DNA of 64,000 nt from Auritidibacter sp. Marseille-P8566 (GTDB lineage: Bacteria > Actinomycetota > Actinomycetes > Actinomycetales > Microbacteriaceae). A program made the translations under genes and the position numbers. The stretch lies in the NCBI GenBank assembly GCA_945895375.1, contig CAMDEE010000002.1:1-64000 (forward strand), written 5' to 3'. Positions 18,429 to 28,221 of the stretch are shown one piece after another. Position 1 is the stretch's first letter, and each line of letters starts with the position of its first letter. The notes below the pieces were generated by a model. The model was not told where the DNA came from. It searched no databases and saw only the letters and a program-made list of their open reading frames with translations.

Positions 18429-19088
18429 ATGACACGCAAGAGCAGTGATTCGTTGACCGAGACACAGAAGGCAATCCTGCAGGAAATCCTGCAAAGTAAG
18501 GCCAGATCCGGCATTGTGCCTTCCATGCGCGAGATTGCCGAGGGTGTGGGCCTTAGCTCAGTGGCCAGCGTCTCCTACCAGCTCGAGAACCTTGAGGAAA
18601 AGGGATACATCAGACGCCAGGACAACCTCTCTCGTAACGTAGAGGTCCTAATTGCCCCTGAAGGCTGGGACGATGCCACAAGCCTTGAGGCAGATAGCAG
18701 CATTCCAATGGCTGCAACAGCCATGGTGCCGATGGTTGGAAGCATCGCAGCGGGTTATCCGATTACAGCAGATCAGAATGTTGAAGAGATCTTCCCTCTC
18801 CCGAAGTCCCTAGTTGGTTCAGGTGAGCTATTCATGCTTAAGGTCAAGGGTCCTTCTATGGAAGAGGCAGCTATTTGCGATGGTGACTGGGTTGTTGTCC
18901 GTCAGCAAAAGACCGCAAACAACGGTGACATTGTTGCTGCCCTCCTAGATGGCGAAGCAACTGTTAAGACTTTCAAGAACAGAGATGGGCAAATCTGGCT
19001 TTTGCCTCAAAACAGAAACTACGAACCTATTGACGGCACCCATGCGGAAATTATGGGAATCGTAGTTACCGTTCTTCGTAAGGTCTAA
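18429..19088 (+). CDS. lexA: SOS repressor LexA
   Basis: Represses DNA-damage genes and self-cleaves when RecA filaments form. It has 219 residues from ATG 18429, preceded by AGAAAGG; the frame extends to 18312 but that part holds the promoter. The N-terminal winged-helix domain (about 8-72) has [14 protein letters not shown] (31-44). The cleavage bond is A108-G109 in SIAAGYP, and the serine/lysine dyad is S143 (GPSMEE) and K180 (ATVKTF). All key residues for autoproteolysis are present. LexA boxes lie before lexA itself, the LysM gene and recA. Its stop codon overlaps that of the convergent hflX by four bases (CTAA). Confidence 0.97.
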   Translation: MTRKSSDSLTETQKAILQEILQSKARSGIVPSMREIAEGVGLSSVASVSYQLENLEEKGYIRRQDNLSRNVEVLIAPEGWDDATSLEADSSIPMAATAMVPMVGSIAAGYPITADQNVEEIFPLPKSLVGSGELFMLKVKGPSMEEAAICDGDWVVVRQQKTANNGDIVAALLDGEATVKTFKNRDGQIWLLPQNRNYEPIDGTHAEIMGIVVTVLRKV

Positions 19089-20593
19089 ACCTTAAACTGT
19101 TCCAACTCACTGGCGATGTCAGGTCGAACTAAAGCATCAACGTAAGTTCCAGTTTCCTGATACTCAATTTTGTTGATCTGAGAGTTCAGATGCAATCTCG
19201 AAACCAGATCTCCCCTGTTGTATGGAATTAGAACTCTCACCTCAACATTAGGTTTTGGTAATCGAGCAGCAATCGCTTGCTGAAGCTCTTCGAACCCTTC
19301 ACCGGTTCTCGATGAAACAAACACCGAATTAGGTTCAAGCCCGCGAAGAGCAAGTAAAGTACCTTCATCAACTAAATCTGATTTGTTGAAAACTATTAGT
19401 TCTGGGATGTCTCTGGCATCGACCTCACCTATCACCTGTCGAACAGTTGCAATCTGAGCACCTGGGTCAACGTGTGATGCATCCACCACATGCAGAATCA
19501 GATTGCTGTCGGCAATCTCCTCAAGAGTCGATCTGAAGGCTTCAACCAGTTGATGAGGTAAGTTGCGAACAAACCCAACTGTGTCGGACAGGGTGTATTC
19601 ACGGCCGTCTGGGGTGCGGGTCTGCCTAACTGTTGGGTCAAGGGTTGCGAACAACGCATTCTGCACTAGAACACCTGCAGATGTGAGCCTGTTGAGAAGT
19701 GAAGACTTACCTGCGTTTGTATACCCAGCGATTGCAACAGATGGCACTTCGTAGCGCTTGCGGTTAGATCTCTTAGTTTCTCGAGCTGGCTTCATACCCG
19801 CAATCTGCTTGCGAAGCTTGGCCATTCTGGTGTTGATTCGTCTTCGGTCTAACTCGATCTTTGTTTCACCAGGACCCCTAGAACCAATACCTTCACCACC
19901 AGCTGCACGACCACCAGCTTGACGAGACATGGACTCACCCCAACCACGAAGACGAGGAAGTAAATACTCGAGCTGAGCAAGTTCAACCTGAGCCTTGCCC
20001 TCACGGCTCTTGGCGTGCTGAGCAAAGATCTCAAGAATGATTGCTGTTCTATCGATTACCTTGACTTTGACCACGTCCTCCAACGCTCTTCTCTGCGAAG
20101 GAGAAAGCTCGGTGTCCGCAATGACGGTATCAGCACCAATTGCCTTAACTAAATCGTGAAGCTCTATGGCTTTACCCTTACCCAAGAAGGTTGCTGGATC
20201 AGGATGGTAGCGACGCTGGAGAAGTCCATCCAAGACTTCAGCGCCGGCTGTTTCAGTCAAAGCTGCGAGCTCTCTCAATGAGTTCTCGGCATCCTTGAGA
20301 GTGTTATCTCCCCATATTCCTATGAGTACTACTCGCTCCAACTGAAGGTCGCGATACTCGACCTCAGTAATGTCCTGCATTTGGGTCGATAGACCTGGGA
20401 CCCTAGCAAGGGCTGCTCTATCGAGAAGATCCTGCTGGTCACCGTCAAACTCGTTTGACTGTTGATTATCGTTTAGACCTAGGGCTTGAGCTCGCTGGTC
20501 TCTTCTAAGGATGCGCTCAATGGCAGAGTTGGTTTCCTCCGAATTGGCTAGGCCTTCGGACTCTTCGAAGTTGTCGATATCTTTTGAAGTCAT
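19085..20593 (-). CDS. hflX: ribosome-associated GTPase HflX
   Basis: GTPase that binds 50S subunits and splits stalled or stressed ribosomes. It has about 502 residues from ATG 20593; the open frame runs to 20665, but the extra part overlaps the divergent methyltransferase start and has no family match. The protein has an N-terminal nucleotide-binding-like domain ending near [14 protein letters not shown], then a G domain with P-loop [17 protein letters not shown] (G3) and NKSD (G4). It lies in the usual actinobacterial group with dapF, miaA, miaB and lexA. No clear ribosome site is seen; TAGTCT ten bases upstream could be a promoter for a near-leaderless mRNA. Confidence 0.94.
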   Translation of the reverse strand: MTSKDIDNFEESEGLANSEETNSAIERILRRDQRAQALGLNDNQQSNEFDGDQQDLLDRAALARVPGLSTQMQDITEVEYRDLQLERVVLIGIWGDNTLKDAENSLRELAALTETAGAEVLDGLLQRRYHPDPATFLGKGKAIELHDLVKAIGADTVIADTELSPSQRRALEDVVKVKVIDRTAIILEIFAQHAKSREGKAQVELAQLEYLLPRLRGWGESMSRQAGGRAAGGEGIGSRGPGETKIELDRRRINTRMAKLRKQIAGMKPARETKRSNRKRYEVPSVAIAGYTNAGKSSLLNRLTSAGVLVQNALFATLDPTVRQTRTPDGREYTLSDTVGFVRNLPHQLVEAFRSTLEEIADSNLILHVVDASHVDPGAQIATVRQVIGEVDARDIPELIVFNKSDLVDEGTLLALRGLEPNSVFVSSRTGEGFEELQQAIAARLPKPNVEVRVLIPYNRGDLVSRLHLNSQINKIEYQETGTYVDALVRPDIASELEQFKV

Positions 20594-20625
20594 TTCGCAT
20601 TTAAGACTACCTGTGTAGGAGTAGT

Positions 20626-21243
20626 GTGTGTTTCGTGTCCGATAATCACTACTTCGCATCCTCACCTGACGGGCCGTTGGTCACACGCGAAATCACAGTG
20701 AATCTGAATGGAAACAAGACTAAAGTTCTAACTGCTGGTGGCATTTTTAGCCCCGAGCACATTGATCAGGGAACTCAAGTGCTCTTGACTCACATTGAAA
20801 GCGCTAATCCGTCAGGTAACTTCTTAGACATTGGTTGTGGGTGGGGACCAATAGCTTTAGCCCTTGCACTGCAATCACCAAAGGCAACTATTTACGCAAT
20901 CGATGTCAATGAGCGAAGCCTTGAACTTACAAAAATGAATGCAGAAAAGTTGAGTCTTACAAACATCATCGTTTGTAAGCCTGAAGAAGTTCCAATAAAT
21001 ATTCAGTTCGATGAGATCTGGTCTAATCCCCCAATCAGAGTTGGCAAAGCCGTTCTTCACGAGATTCTAGAACTTTGGTTGAACAAACTAGTCTCAGGCG
21101 GAACAGCACGATTAGTGGTTCAGAAAAATCTAGGCTCAGATAGCTTGCATAAGTGGCTCATGGAAACATTCAGTCCAACATTTGAAAGTACAAGAGTAGA
21201 CACTTCAAAAACTTTTAGAGTCCTAAAAGTTTCGAAACTTTAA
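20626..21243 (+). CDS. class I SAM-dependent methyltransferase, RsmC-like
   Basis: Around 200 residues with the small-domain methyltransferase fold of the RsmC/RlmG type. Motif I is [13 protein letters not shown], acidic motif [10 protein letters not shown] follows, and the catalytic WSNPPIRVG motif is of the N-methyltransferase NPP[F/Y/I] class. RsmC modifies guanine of 16S rRNA; the target here is inferred, since the protein is a single domain rather than the two-domain E. coli form. The start is uncertain: GTG 20626 has GGAG four bases before it, and GTG 20635 (VSDNHYF) fits the family better. It is divergent from hflX, and its TAA shares a TTAA with the dapF stop on the other strand. Confidence 0.88.
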   Translation: MCFVSDNHYFASSPDGPLVTREITVNLNGNKTKVLTAGGIFSPEHIDQGTQVLLTHIESANPSGNFLDIGCGWGPIALALALQSPKATIYAIDVNERSLELTKMNAEKLSLTNIIVCKPEEVPINIQFDEIWSNPPIRVGKAVLHEILELWLNKLVSGGTARLVVQKNLGSDSLHKWLMETFSPTFESTRVDTSKTFRVLKVSKL

Positions 21244-22115
21244 AGTTCTAGAAACCCGTCAAAAGATAGCTCTGCAGGGCCACTGAGCCCAACATGTTCT
21301 CCCTCTTCGGTTGCAAACATTCTCACTCCAAGAGTTCCGCCTGGTACTTCAACAGTCCACTGATTTGGAGCATCTGCACCTGCCCAGAGTCTGGTGGCTA
21401 GAGCTGCTGCAACAATTCCAGTTCCGCAGGAAAGAGTTTCGCCAACCCCTCGTTCGAACACTCTCATGGAGATCTTGCCAACGCCGTTAGTAACCATCGG
21501 GTCAGCCGGGACTACAAACTCAATGTTTGCCCCATGTTCAGGAGCAGGGTTCATCACCGGTGAGAGAGAAAGATCCAAAGAATCTAGTTCTTCTGTTGAG
21601 GCAAGCGCAACAACAAGGTGAGGGTTACCAACGTTTATGCCTTGAGCAGGTCTAGCAACAACTATTCCTCTAGCTGAGACAAGGACTTCTTGAGCATCTG
21701 GTTTCCAACGACCCATATCAACAGCGAAACCAGCCTTGTTCTTTTGGATGTCTCTTACACCAGCTCTAGTTCCAATGTGTAGGACCTGGCCTTCTGGCAG
21801 ATCGACGAGACCTTTTTCAGTTAGGAAACGAGCAAAGACCCTAACTCCATTGCCACACATCTCAGCGACCGAACCATCGGCATTTCGATAGTCCATAAAC
21901 CAGTAAGCCGAAGGCTCTTCAGCAAGAGTTGCAGCGCCTTCTGGAATTAGGTGCGATGGAACAATTCGAATGAGCCCATCTGCACCAACACCAAAGTGCC
22001 TATCGCAAATTCTTGCAACCTGCGAAGGCGAAATGTCTAAAGTGCCTTCACTGTCAAGCATCAGGACGAAGTCATTACCCGTGCCCTGGCCTTTGGTGAA
22101 TTCCACTTTGCTCAT
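21240..22115 (-). CDS. dapF: diaminopimelate epimerase
   Basis: Converts LL- to meso-diaminopimelate for lysine and cell-wall synthesis. The 291-residue protein has the two catalytic cysteines C87 (MCGNGVR) and C230 (SCGTGI), in the two mirror-image domains. Length is normal. Microbacteriaceae vary in their cell-wall diamino acid, so an intact dapF supports at least lysine synthesis. It follows miaA by 5 bases; dapA and dapB also lie in this window. Confidence 0.96.
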   Translation of the reverse strand: MSKVEFTKGQGTGNDFVLMLDSEGTLDISPSQVARICDRHFGVGADGLIRIVPSHLIPEGAATLAEEPSAYWFMDYRNADGSVAEMCGNGVRVFARFLTEKGLVDLPEGQVLHIGTRAGVRDIQKNKAGFAVDMGRWKPDAQEVLVSARGIVVARPAQGINVGNPHLVVALASTEELDSLDLSLSPVMNPAPEHGANIEFVVPADPMVTNGVGKISMRVFERGVGETLSCGTGIVAAALATRLWAGADAPNQWTVEVPGGTLGVRMFATEEGEHVGLSGPAELSFDGFLEL

Positions 22116-22120
22116 AGCAA

Positions 22121-23080
22121 TTAGCCTACTTTGCCATGGTTAGGAAGATTCAAAGACACAAGGCGCATTACCTCTGTCAACAAATCATCTGACTGATAAT
22201 CAAACCAATTGATTCTTGGGTCACGTCTGAACCAAGACATCTGCCTACGGGCATAACGCTGAGTAAGCAAAATTGTGTCGGCTATCGCTTCTTCTTCAGT
22301 CATGCGCCCATCGATAGTTGCTAGTGCCTGCGCATACCCAATTGCTTGGCTAGCTGTTTTAGAATCACGAATACCGTGATCAATCAACCCTCGAACTTCT
22401 TCAACCAAACCCGAAGCAAACATTGTTCGCACTCGCTCAGCAAGTCTTTCAACCAAGTGCTCTCTAGCTGAATTCAACCCGATTTCTAGGACCGGAAGGA
22501 ATGACTCAAACTGATCTGGCAGTGATGCTGCGAAAGGTTCACCAGTAATCATCACAATTTCAAGTGCTCGAACTGTGCGTCTTCCGTTTTGTGGCTCTAT
22601 TCGACTAGCGGCGGTTTCATCAAGCAGCTCAAGTCTCTTATGCATTGCTAGCGGGCCTAGATCGATTAGGTCTTGCTCAAGCTGAGCACGAAGTGCTTCG
22701 TCTCGACCTGGAAATTCAAAGGTGTTAATTAGTGCTGCAATGTAAAGCATTGACCCACCAACAACAATCGGAAGTATCCCCTTCTCAATAAGTTCTGCGA
22801 TAACCTTGCGTGCTTCGATTTGATATCTTGCTGCCGTATTCTCTTCAGCGATATCCAGCCAGTCCAGCATGTGATGCTTGATACCAGCTCGCTCGTCAAG
22901 TGGAGCTTTTGCGGTTCCGATATCCATGCCCCTGTAGAACTGCATTGAATCGGCATTCACTATTTCTGCTCTAATTCCACGCTTGGCTAATTGCAACGCA
23001 ACTTGAATGCCGAGATTACTCTTGCCCGATCCAGTAGGACCAACAATGCAAAGTAACTCTGGTGCAGGTGCAGTAGTCAT
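22121..23080 (-). CDS. miaA: tRNA dimethylallyltransferase
   Basis: Adds a dimethylallyl group to A37 of tRNAs reading UNN codons. The 319-residue protein has the P-loop GPTGSGKS at 14-21, [17 protein letters not shown] (about 41-57) and the C-terminal segment with RQMSWFRRD. It acts directly before MiaB, which is encoded just upstream with a 3-base gap, so the two steps of ms2i6A37 synthesis are co-transcribed. The DMAPP substrate would come from the MEP pathway genes ispG and dxr, also in this window. Confidence 0.96.
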   Translation of the reverse strand: MTTAPAPELLCIVGPTGSGKSNLGIQVALQLAKRGIRAEIVNADSMQFYRGMDIGTAKAPLDERAGIKHHMLDWLDIAEENTAARYQIEARKVIAELIEKGILPIVVGGSMLYIAALINTFEFPGRDEALRAQLEQDLIDLGPLAMHKRLELLDETAASRIEPQNGRRTVRALEIVMITGEPFAASLPDQFESFLPVLEIGLNSAREHLVERLAERVRTMFASGLVEEVRGLIDHGIRDSKTASQAIGYAQALATIDGRMTEEEAIADTILLTQRYARRQMSWFRRDPRINWFDYQSDDLLTEVMRLVSLNLPNHGKVG

Positions 23081-23083
23081 GAT

Positions 23084-24565
23084 TTACTGATTGACTTTGA
23101 CATCAACGCTCAAACCGATGGTGCCCTTCTTAGGGGTAACTGCAGCACCTGGTACACCACAGCTCTCTGCTTGAGCACGATCGTAAGCATCGCCGGCAAT
23201 TGTTCTTCTAACTTCTGGATTTGCACCAGTATCAGCGATTAGGAAGTATGGCTTCGCATCCAAGACAGTAGCCCAAACTAAATCGCCAGGTCTAGGTTGT
23301 TCCAAGCCTTCTGGCCAATCGATGTGAACAAGACGAGAGTCTCTTGCTCTACCGGTTAGTCGATTAGTTCTGTCGTCTTTACGACCCTCATTGTTACCTA
23401 TTAGAACCTCAACGCGCTTTCCGATTTGGAGTTTGTTTTCCTGCCAAGCCATGTCGTTCACAACTTCAAGAAGTCTCTCGTAGCGCTCTTGAACTACTTC
23501 TTTGGAAATCTGGTCAGGTAACTCTGCAGCAGGAGTACCTGGTCGCTTTGAATATTGGAATGTATAGGTAACAGAGAACCTAGATTCTCTAACAACACGA
23601 AGCGTTTCTTGGAAGTCCTCTTCGGTTTCAGATGGGAATCCAACAATGATGTCAGTGGAAATTGCTGCATCTGGAATTAGCTCACGAACTTTTTCTATGA
23701 TTCCTAAGTACTTCGAACTTCGGTAGCTTCTCTTCATGTCTTTCAGGATGCGGTCGCTTCCAGACTGCAGAGGCATGTGCAACTGAGGCATTACGTTATG
23801 CGTTTCAGCCATAGCCACAATCACATCTTCTGTGAACGCCGCAGGGTGAGGGCTGGTGAATCGAACTCTCTCCAGTCCTTCAATTTCACCGCATGCTCTC
23901 AGTAGCTTGGCAAACGCGCCTTTGTCGCCAAACTCAACACCATAGGTGTTGACGTTCTGACCAAGAAGTGTGATCTCAATAACTCCTTCGGCCACTAAGG
24001 CTTTGATCTCAGCAAGGATTTCTCCAGGTCTGCGATCTTTTTCCTTGCCTCGCAAAGCAGGCACGATGCAGAAGGTGCAGGTGTTGTTACAACCAACACT
24101 GATGGAAACCCATGCGGCATAAGTTGAATCGCGCTTAGTTGGTAAGTCACTTGGGAAAGTTTCAAGGGCATCAAGGATTTCAACCTGAGCCTCTTCGTTA
24201 TGTCTAGCTCTAGACAATAGAGCTGGCAGAGATCCGATGTTGTGTGTTCCAAAGACCACATCAACCCACGGAGCTTTCTTGACAATGACGTCTTTGTCTT
24301 TTTGGGCTAGGCAGCCACCAACTGCAATTTGAAAGTCTGGGTTTTCTAGTTTGCGTTCATAGAGCTGACCTAGATTCCCGTAAAGCTTATTGTCAGCATT
24401 CTCTCGAACAGCACAGGTATTGAATACCAAGACATCGGCTAATTCGCCATCGGCTGCCTGGACATAACCCGCGTCCTCAAGTAGGCCAGAGAGTCTTTCA
24501 CTGTCATGGACGTTCATCTGACAGCCAAAGGTCTTCACCTCATAACTGCGGGTTTTGGTATTCAT
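23084..24565 (-). CDS. miaB: tRNA-2-methylthio-N6-dimethylallyladenosine synthase
   Basis: Radical SAM methylthiotransferase that adds the 2-methylthio group to i6A37. It has about 493 residues from ATG 24565; a TTG six codons upstream is less likely. Domains are UPF0004 with three cysteines (KTFGCQMN near 12-19, [14 protein letters not shown]), radical SAM with CNNTCTFC, and a C-terminal TRAM domain (about 370-440). A further C-terminal tail of about 50 residues is present. It lies between recX and miaA, 27 bases after recX. Confidence 0.96.
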   Translation of the reverse strand: MNTKTRSYEVKTFGCQMNVHDSERLSGLLEDAGYVQAADGELADVLVFNTCAVRENADNKLYGNLGQLYERKLENPDFQIAVGGCLAQKDKDVIVKKAPWVDVVFGTHNIGSLPALLSRARHNEEAQVEILDALETFPSDLPTKRDSTYAAWVSISVGCNNTCTFCIVPALRGKEKDRRPGEILAEIKALVAEGVIEITLLGQNVNTYGVEFGDKGAFAKLLRACGEIEGLERVRFTSPHPAAFTEDVIVAMAETHNVMPQLHMPLQSGSDRILKDMKRSYRSSKYLGIIEKVRELIPDAAISTDIIVGFPSETEEDFQETLRVVRESRFSVTYTFQYSKRPGTPAAELPDQISKEVVQERYERLLEVVNDMAWQENKLQIGKRVEVLIGNNEGRKDDRTNRLTGRARDSRLVHIDWPEGLEQPRPGDLVWATVLDAKPYFLIADTGANPEVRRTIAGDAYDRAQAESCGVPGAAVTPKKGTIGLSVDVKVNQ

Positions 24566-24592
24566 CTTCCTAATTTTAGCCAAGCAAAGGCT

Positions 24593-25135
24593 TTATCGGG
24601 TTACTTCCCCAGATGCGTGACGAACGGCCGCCCAAACAACCCTGCTTGAGTAGCCCTTCCTCATCAGATAACTTGAAAGCCTTCTCGTTCTAACCTCTGG
24701 CTCGAGCTTTAGTAACTGCCTAAACCTAGTCTCAGCAAGTTTCTTGGCTGCTTCTAGTTCTGATTCTGAATCAATCTCAGAAATAGCAGCATCGATTGCC
24801 TCTTGCGGGAAGTGTTTGGCTCGCAACTCTCTTGCGATGACTGATTTCGCCTTGGATTTTCTAGTGACAGCAACCTCAGTGAAGTCCTTAGCCAAGGCCA
24901 GATCGTCAATAAGCCCAACTTCAATGAAGCGGTCAATCATCTGATCAACAAGCTGAACTGGAAATTCCTTTTCCAGGAGAAGAGTCCGTAACTGCCCCGA
25001 AGACTTGCTGCTTCTTTCAAGTAGCTTTAGCAAGGCCTTACGGACATCTTCTTCTATGGAATCAACTGACTTCAGCGAATACTTAGGTGAATCCTCGGCC
25101 GGAGGTAAGTCCTTGAGGAAAGTTTCGATGTCCAA
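24593..25135 (-). CDS. recX: RecA regulator RecX
   Basis: Small helical protein that binds RecA filaments and limits their activity. The 180-residue sequence has three-helix repeat units typical of RecX, with LLERSSKSSGQLRTLL, FIEVGLIDDLALAKDFTE and, near the C-terminus, SYLMRKGYSSRVVWAAV. It starts only 4 bases after the recA stop codon, so it would be SOS-induced together with recA. Confidence 0.92.
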   Translation of the reverse strand: MDIETFLKDLPPAEDSPKYSLKSVDSIEEDVRKALLKLLERSSKSSGQLRTLLLEKEFPVQLVDQMIDRFIEVGLIDDLALAKDFTEVAVTRKSKAKSVIARELRAKHFPQEAIDAAISEIDSESELEAAKKLAETRFRQLLKLEPEVRTRRLSSYLMRKGYSSRVVWAAVRHASGEVTR

Positions 25136-25139
25136 TTGT

Positions 25140-26198
25140 TTACTTGTTTACAGCTTTGAGTTCTGTAACTTCTTCAACTGGCAAATCTGCAACCGCACGA
25201 GGAACACCAATACCTAACTTGGTTTTGATCTTCTGTTCGATCTCGTTTGCAATCTCTGGATTCTCAATCAGGAAGTTCCTTGAGTTTTCTTTACCCTGGC
25301 CAAGCTGCTCAGCCTCGTAGGTATACCAAGAACCTGACTTCTTTAGAATCTCCTGCTCAACACCAACATCCAGAAGGCTTCCCTCACGAGAGATACCAAC
25401 ACCGTAGATGATGTCGAACTCAGCCTGCTTGAACGGAGGGGCCATCTTGTTCTTGACAACCTTGACGCGAGTTCTGTTTCCTACTGCCTCTTGGCCATCC
25501 TTTAGAGTTTCAATTCTGCGAACATCCAAACGAACTGAAGCGTAGAACTTAAGCGCCTTACCTCCAGCAGTGGTTTCTGGTGAACCAAAGAACACACCGA
25601 TTTTTTCGCGAAGCTGGTTGATGAATATCGCTGTTGTCTTAGTGTTGCTCAATACACCGGTTAGCTTGCGAAGAGCCTGTGACATCAATCGAGCCTGAAG
25701 ACCCATGTGAGAATCTCCCATCTCGCCTTCGATTTCTGCTCTAGGAACAAGTGCAGCAACAGAGTCGATGACGATAATGTCAATTGATCCCGAACGAATT
25801 AGAGTGTCAGCAATTTCAAGAGCCTGCTCACCGGTATCTGGCTGGCTTACAAGTAGCGCGTCAATGTCTACTCCAAGTGCCTTTGCATATTCTGGGTCTA
25901 GTGCGTGCTCTGCGTCGATAAAGACTGCAACTCCACCTGCTCTCTGGCAGTTAGCAATTGCGTGCAGTGCAACTGTTGTTTTACCTGAAGACTCAGGTCC
26001 GTAAACTTCTACGATTCTGCCCTTAGGCAATCCGCCAATACCCAATGCCACATCCAGTGCAATTGAACCGGTTGGAATTACTTCGATTGGAGCTCTTTCG
26101 TCAGAGCCAAGGCGCATGACTGAGCCTTTTCCGAACTGCTTATCAATTTGCGCTAGCGCAGTGTCTAGGGCCTTATCGCGATCTGATGCTGATGGCAT
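25140..26198 (-). CDS. recA: recombinase RecA
   Basis: Forms filaments on single-stranded DNA, promotes strand exchange and triggers LexA cleavage. The 352-residue protein has Walker A GPESSGKT at 67-74, the Walker B region [10 protein letters not shown], the DNA-binding loop L2 beginning [19 protein letters not shown] and a C-terminal lobe with a short acidic tail. No intein is present, unlike some mycobacterial recA genes. The ribosome site AAAAGGAAAAG precedes ATG 26198. A LexA box lies about 150 bases upstream (26351-26364), so a long untranslated leader is likely. recX follows at once. Confidence 0.98.
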   Translation of the reverse strand: MPSASDRDKALDTALAQIDKQFGKGSVMRLGSDERAPIEVIPTGSIALDVALGIGGLPKGRIVEVYGPESSGKTTVALHAIANCQRAGGVAVFIDAEHALDPEYAKALGVDIDALLVSQPDTGEQALEIADTLIRSGSIDIIVIDSVAALVPRAEIEGEMGDSHMGLQARLMSQALRKLTGVLSNTKTTAIFINQLREKIGVFFGSPETTAGGKALKFYASVRLDVRRIETLKDGQEAVGNRTRVKVVKNKMAPPFKQAEFDIIYGVGISREGSLLDVGVEQEILKKSGSWYTYEAEQLGQGKENSRNFLIENPEIANEIEQKIKTKLGIGVPRAVADLPVEEVTELKAVNK

Positions 26199-26350
26199 TT
26201 TCTTTTCCTTTTCTGCCGCCTTGGCGACTGGTTTTATGCTGTCATGACACTACGAAGAAAATCTGCTTTGAAACCGGTGTCCGTTGGAACTGTTGATAAC
26301 TTCTACCGATTTGTTTCTGTGAACAGCCTAGCAATATCCGAACAAAATTA

Positions 26351-26364
26351 CGAACAAAAGTTTA
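26351..26364. promoter_or_regulatory. LexA (SOS) box of recA
   Basis: CGAACAAAAGTTTA carries GAAC-AAAA-GTTT, a match to the LexA consensus in all but two right-half positions. It overlaps the stop codon of the DUF3046 gene. Just downstream on the minus strand lies CGTAATTTTGTTCG (26339-26352), nearly identical to the -10 region of the LysM promoter, so TAATTT (26345-26350) may be the recA -10 with the LexA box in the promoter spacer. The rest of the 26199-26338 leader shows nothing I recognise. Confidence 0.7.
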
Positions 26365-26595
26365 TTCGGCGTGTCCATTTCTCGGCTTTTTGTTCAATCC
26401 ATGCCAACGCTCTTTTGGGACATTTTGGGCCTTGCAAATGGCTTGCCAGATCTCCTTAGGCTCTATTCCAGCCTCCAAGGCCAGCTGCCCTGTCAGATCC
26501 CCAAACTCGGTCAGAACCAGGTCACGAAGCAGAACAGCAGCGTATTCTGAGCCAAATTCATCGGCCATGAGGGTCTGAAATTCACTGAGTCGCAC
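26362..26595 (-). CDS. DUF3046 family protein
   Basis: A small conserved actinobacterial protein of unknown function, characteristically encoded next to recA. From GTG 26595 it has 77 residues and begins (V)RLSEFQTLMADEFG, as the family usually does; a TTG eight codons upstream is a weaker choice. The segment GLEPKEIWQAIC-like (here GIEPKEIWQAICKAQNVP) is typical. It is on the recA strand and upstream of it, with 163 bases between, and its stop lies within the recA LexA box. No function is assigned. Confidence 0.85.
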   Translation of the reverse strand: MRLSEFQTLMADEFGSEYAAVLLRDLVLTEFGDLTGQLALEAGIEPKEIWQAICKAQNVPKERWHGLNKKPRNGHAE

Positions 26596-26655
26596 GTTTA
26601 GAAGATAACCCCTGTTCAAGGCCTTTAGTGGCAGAAATGCTCAGCGGGGCTTAAA

Positions 26656-26685
26656 AAGTAATGCCCCGAGCCAGAAGCTCGGGGC
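26656..26685 (-). terminator. intrinsic terminator after clgR
   Basis: A 9-bp perfect stem, GCCCCGAGC (26663-26671) and GCTCGGGGC (26677-26685), with a 5-base loop. On the minus strand it is followed by ATTACTTTTT. It lies about 17 bases beyond the clgR stop codon and separates clgR from the DUF3046-recA group. Confidence 0.88.
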
Positions 26686-26702
26686 AAAACCTTCAAAATC
26701 AA

Positions 26703-27014
26703 CTATCGAGTGTTCACCATGCTGGTTGAATCAAAGCTGGTTACGAACTCGGTAGGCACGGTGTCAGGGATTACGACTGTCTCAACAGCTTCGAATCTCT
26801 CTGCAACGAGGTGCATGATCTGGGAAATTGGCACATCCAGTGCGTAGGCAACGGAAGCCAGTATCTCAGAAGAAGCCTCTTTCTGCCCTCTTTCAATCTC
26901 GCTTAGGTATCCCAAAGCAACAGCGGCACGACTGGCCACTTGGCGCAGAGTGTGACCCTTTTGCTGGCGAAGATCGCGGAGAACATCACCGATTTCTTGA
27001 CGAACTAGAGCCAT
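26703..27014 (-). CDS. clgR: XRE-family regulator ClgR-like
   Basis: A 103-residue transcription regulator with a helix-turn-helix domain (about 8-65: VLRDLRQQKGHTLRQVASRA, then GYLSEIERGQKEASSEIL). The sequence and the position beside cinA/pgsA/ftsK match ClgR, which in Actinobacteria activates clp protease and stress genes; target genes lie outside this window. The ribosome site AAAGGGGA precedes ATG 27014. Upstream, CGCCTAGTTTAGCG (27042-27055) is a GCG-containing inverted repeat that could be an operator, but its spacing differs from the published ClgR motif as I recall it. A strong terminator follows. The rest of the 170-base gap to cinA shows nothing clear. Confidence 0.88.
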   Translation of the reverse strand: MALVRQEIGDVLRDLRQQKGHTLRQVASRAAVALGYLSEIERGQKEASSEILASVAYALDVPISQIMHLVAERFEAVETVVIPDTVPTEFVTSFDSTSMVNTR

Positions 27015-27184
27015 GCGGATCCCCTTTCAAATAGATGCGAACGCCTAGTTTAGCGAAAGCACGCAGCCTTAGTGTTGCTGTAAAGATAACATACCCGTTT
27101 CACCAGACATTTAGCCTCTAGATTGCTGAATGTTACCTTTGAGTTTGGCCTTCGGAAAAGCCCCTCTCATCTAAGTAAACCCAG

Positions 27185-27673
27185 TTACTTGCTGAAGTAT
27201 TCCCGAATGTGGGTAAGGGCTGCTGCTACGGTTTTAGCCCTAATGGCTGCCCTGTCACCATCAAAGTGCTCTTCCCAGACCTGTACTCCCCTGGCTCCTG
27301 AAACAGCTATGAAAACTGTGCCAACTGGCTTACCGTCTTGCTCCAATGGACCTGCGACACCGGTGGTTGAAACACCTAGAACTTGGTCTGTGGAAAGCAA
27401 TAGTTGAAGTGAAAACCGAGATCTGATTCCCTCAGCCATCTGAGCAGCTACTTCAGGATCTACTGCTCCTTGGACCTTCAGAAGACTTCGATTGACTCCC
27501 AACGCAGAAGACTTTAACTCTGTTTGGTAAGCAACTACTGACCCCAGAACCGTTTTTGATGCTCCAGGAACGGAAACTAGTTCACTGCATAGCATTCCAC
27601 CAGTTAGCGATTCGGCGATGGCAAGTTTCAAACCCTTCTTTTCAAGAAGATCTAAAACTTCTTTCGCAGACAT
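27185..27673 (-). CDS. CinA C-terminal-domain protein (nicotinamide-nucleotide amidohydrolase type)
   Basis: About 162 residues from ATG 27673, which overlaps the pgsA stop (TAATG); the longer open frame to 27775 lies inside pgsA. It consists only of the CinA C-terminal domain (PncC type), which deamidates nicotinamide mononucleotide in NAD salvage. Typical segments are LAIAESLTGGMLCSEL (about 16-31), VVAYQTELKSSALGV and GVSTTGVAGP. The N-terminal CinA domain is absent, which is common in Actinobacteria. The operon with pgsA and ftsK is conserved. Confidence 0.9.
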   Translation of the reverse strand: MSAKEVLDLLEKKGLKLAIAESLTGGMLCSELVSVPGASKTVLGSVVAYQTELKSSALGVNRSLLKVQGAVDPEVAAQMAEGIRSRFSLQLLLSTDQVLGVSTTGVAGPLEQDGKPVGTVFIAVSGARGVQVWEEHFDGDRAAIRAKTVAAALTHIREYFSK

Positions 27674-28206
27674 TATCTTGATTCCCTGTAATACTGCAGA
27701 GCTGACCACCAGGTAAGGAACACTGCTCCATAAATCAATCCGAAACCAAAGTCGAAGAATTGATTGAACCACCACTCATTCAGTGGAGAGATCAAGTAAC
27801 CAATCGCGATAGCCTGCATGATTGTCTTTGACTTTCCGCTTGCAGATGCAGGAATGACTTTGTTCTTCACAACTACTAAGCGATAAATGGTCATAGCAAC
27901 TTCTCTAACCAAAATTGCAATAGTTGCCCACCAAGGCATTACACCCAAAACCGATAGAACAATAAATGAGCCACCAAGCAGAATCTTGTCAGCAATTGGA
28001 TCGAGAATCTTACCGAGTTTAGTGACGGTATTCTGCTTTCGGGCAATCGCGCCATCTATTCCATCGCTTGCAGCAATCAGAATAAAAGCCACAAGAAGAA
28101 TCCAGTTGAAGTTATCGCCTGGGTTGTAAAGGGTGAATAGGAACCATAGAAAAACTGGAGTGATAAGGATGCGACCAAGGGTCACTAGATTAGCTGCGTT
28201 CAACAC
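27673..28206 (-). CDS. pgsA: CDP-alcohol phosphatidyltransferase (phosphatidylglycerophosphate synthase type)
   Basis: A membrane enzyme of the CDP-alcohol phosphotransferase family. The 177-residue protein has the full signature DG-x2-AR-x8-G-x3-D-x3-D in DGAIARKQNTVTKLGKILD, then PIAD, at about 52-74, with four to five hydrophobic helices around it. The most likely product is phosphatidylglycerol phosphate from CDP-diacylglycerol. In Actinobacteria, paralogues make phosphatidylinositol phosphate or cardiolipin, so the exact alcohol acceptor is not certain. It starts 15 bases after ftsK. Confidence 0.9.
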   Translation of the reverse strand: MLNAANLVTLGRILITPVFLWFLFTLYNPGDNFNWILLVAFILIAASDGIDGAIARKQNTVTKLGKILDPIADKILLGGSFIVLSVLGVMPWWATIAILVREVAMTIYRLVVVKNKVIPASASGKSKTIMQAIAIGYLISPLNEWWFNQFFDFGFGLIYGAVFLTWWSALQYYRESR

Positions 28207-28221
28207 AATAAAACCCTACTC

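Noticed and set aside
18219-18494. N-terminal extension of the LysM protein
   Set aside because: It would cover both promoters, both LexA boxes and the lexA start; ATG 18218 has a good ribosome site.
26339-26352. A second LexA box at recA (CGAACAAAATTACG)
   Set aside because: Only the left half matches; the right half lacks GTTC. It is better explained as a promoter -10 region shared with the LysM gene.
27042-27055. ClgR operator upstream of clgR
   Set aside because: CGCCTAGTTTAGCG has inverted GCG arms, but the spacing is wider than in the ClgR motif as I recall it; kept only as a remark in the clgR entry.
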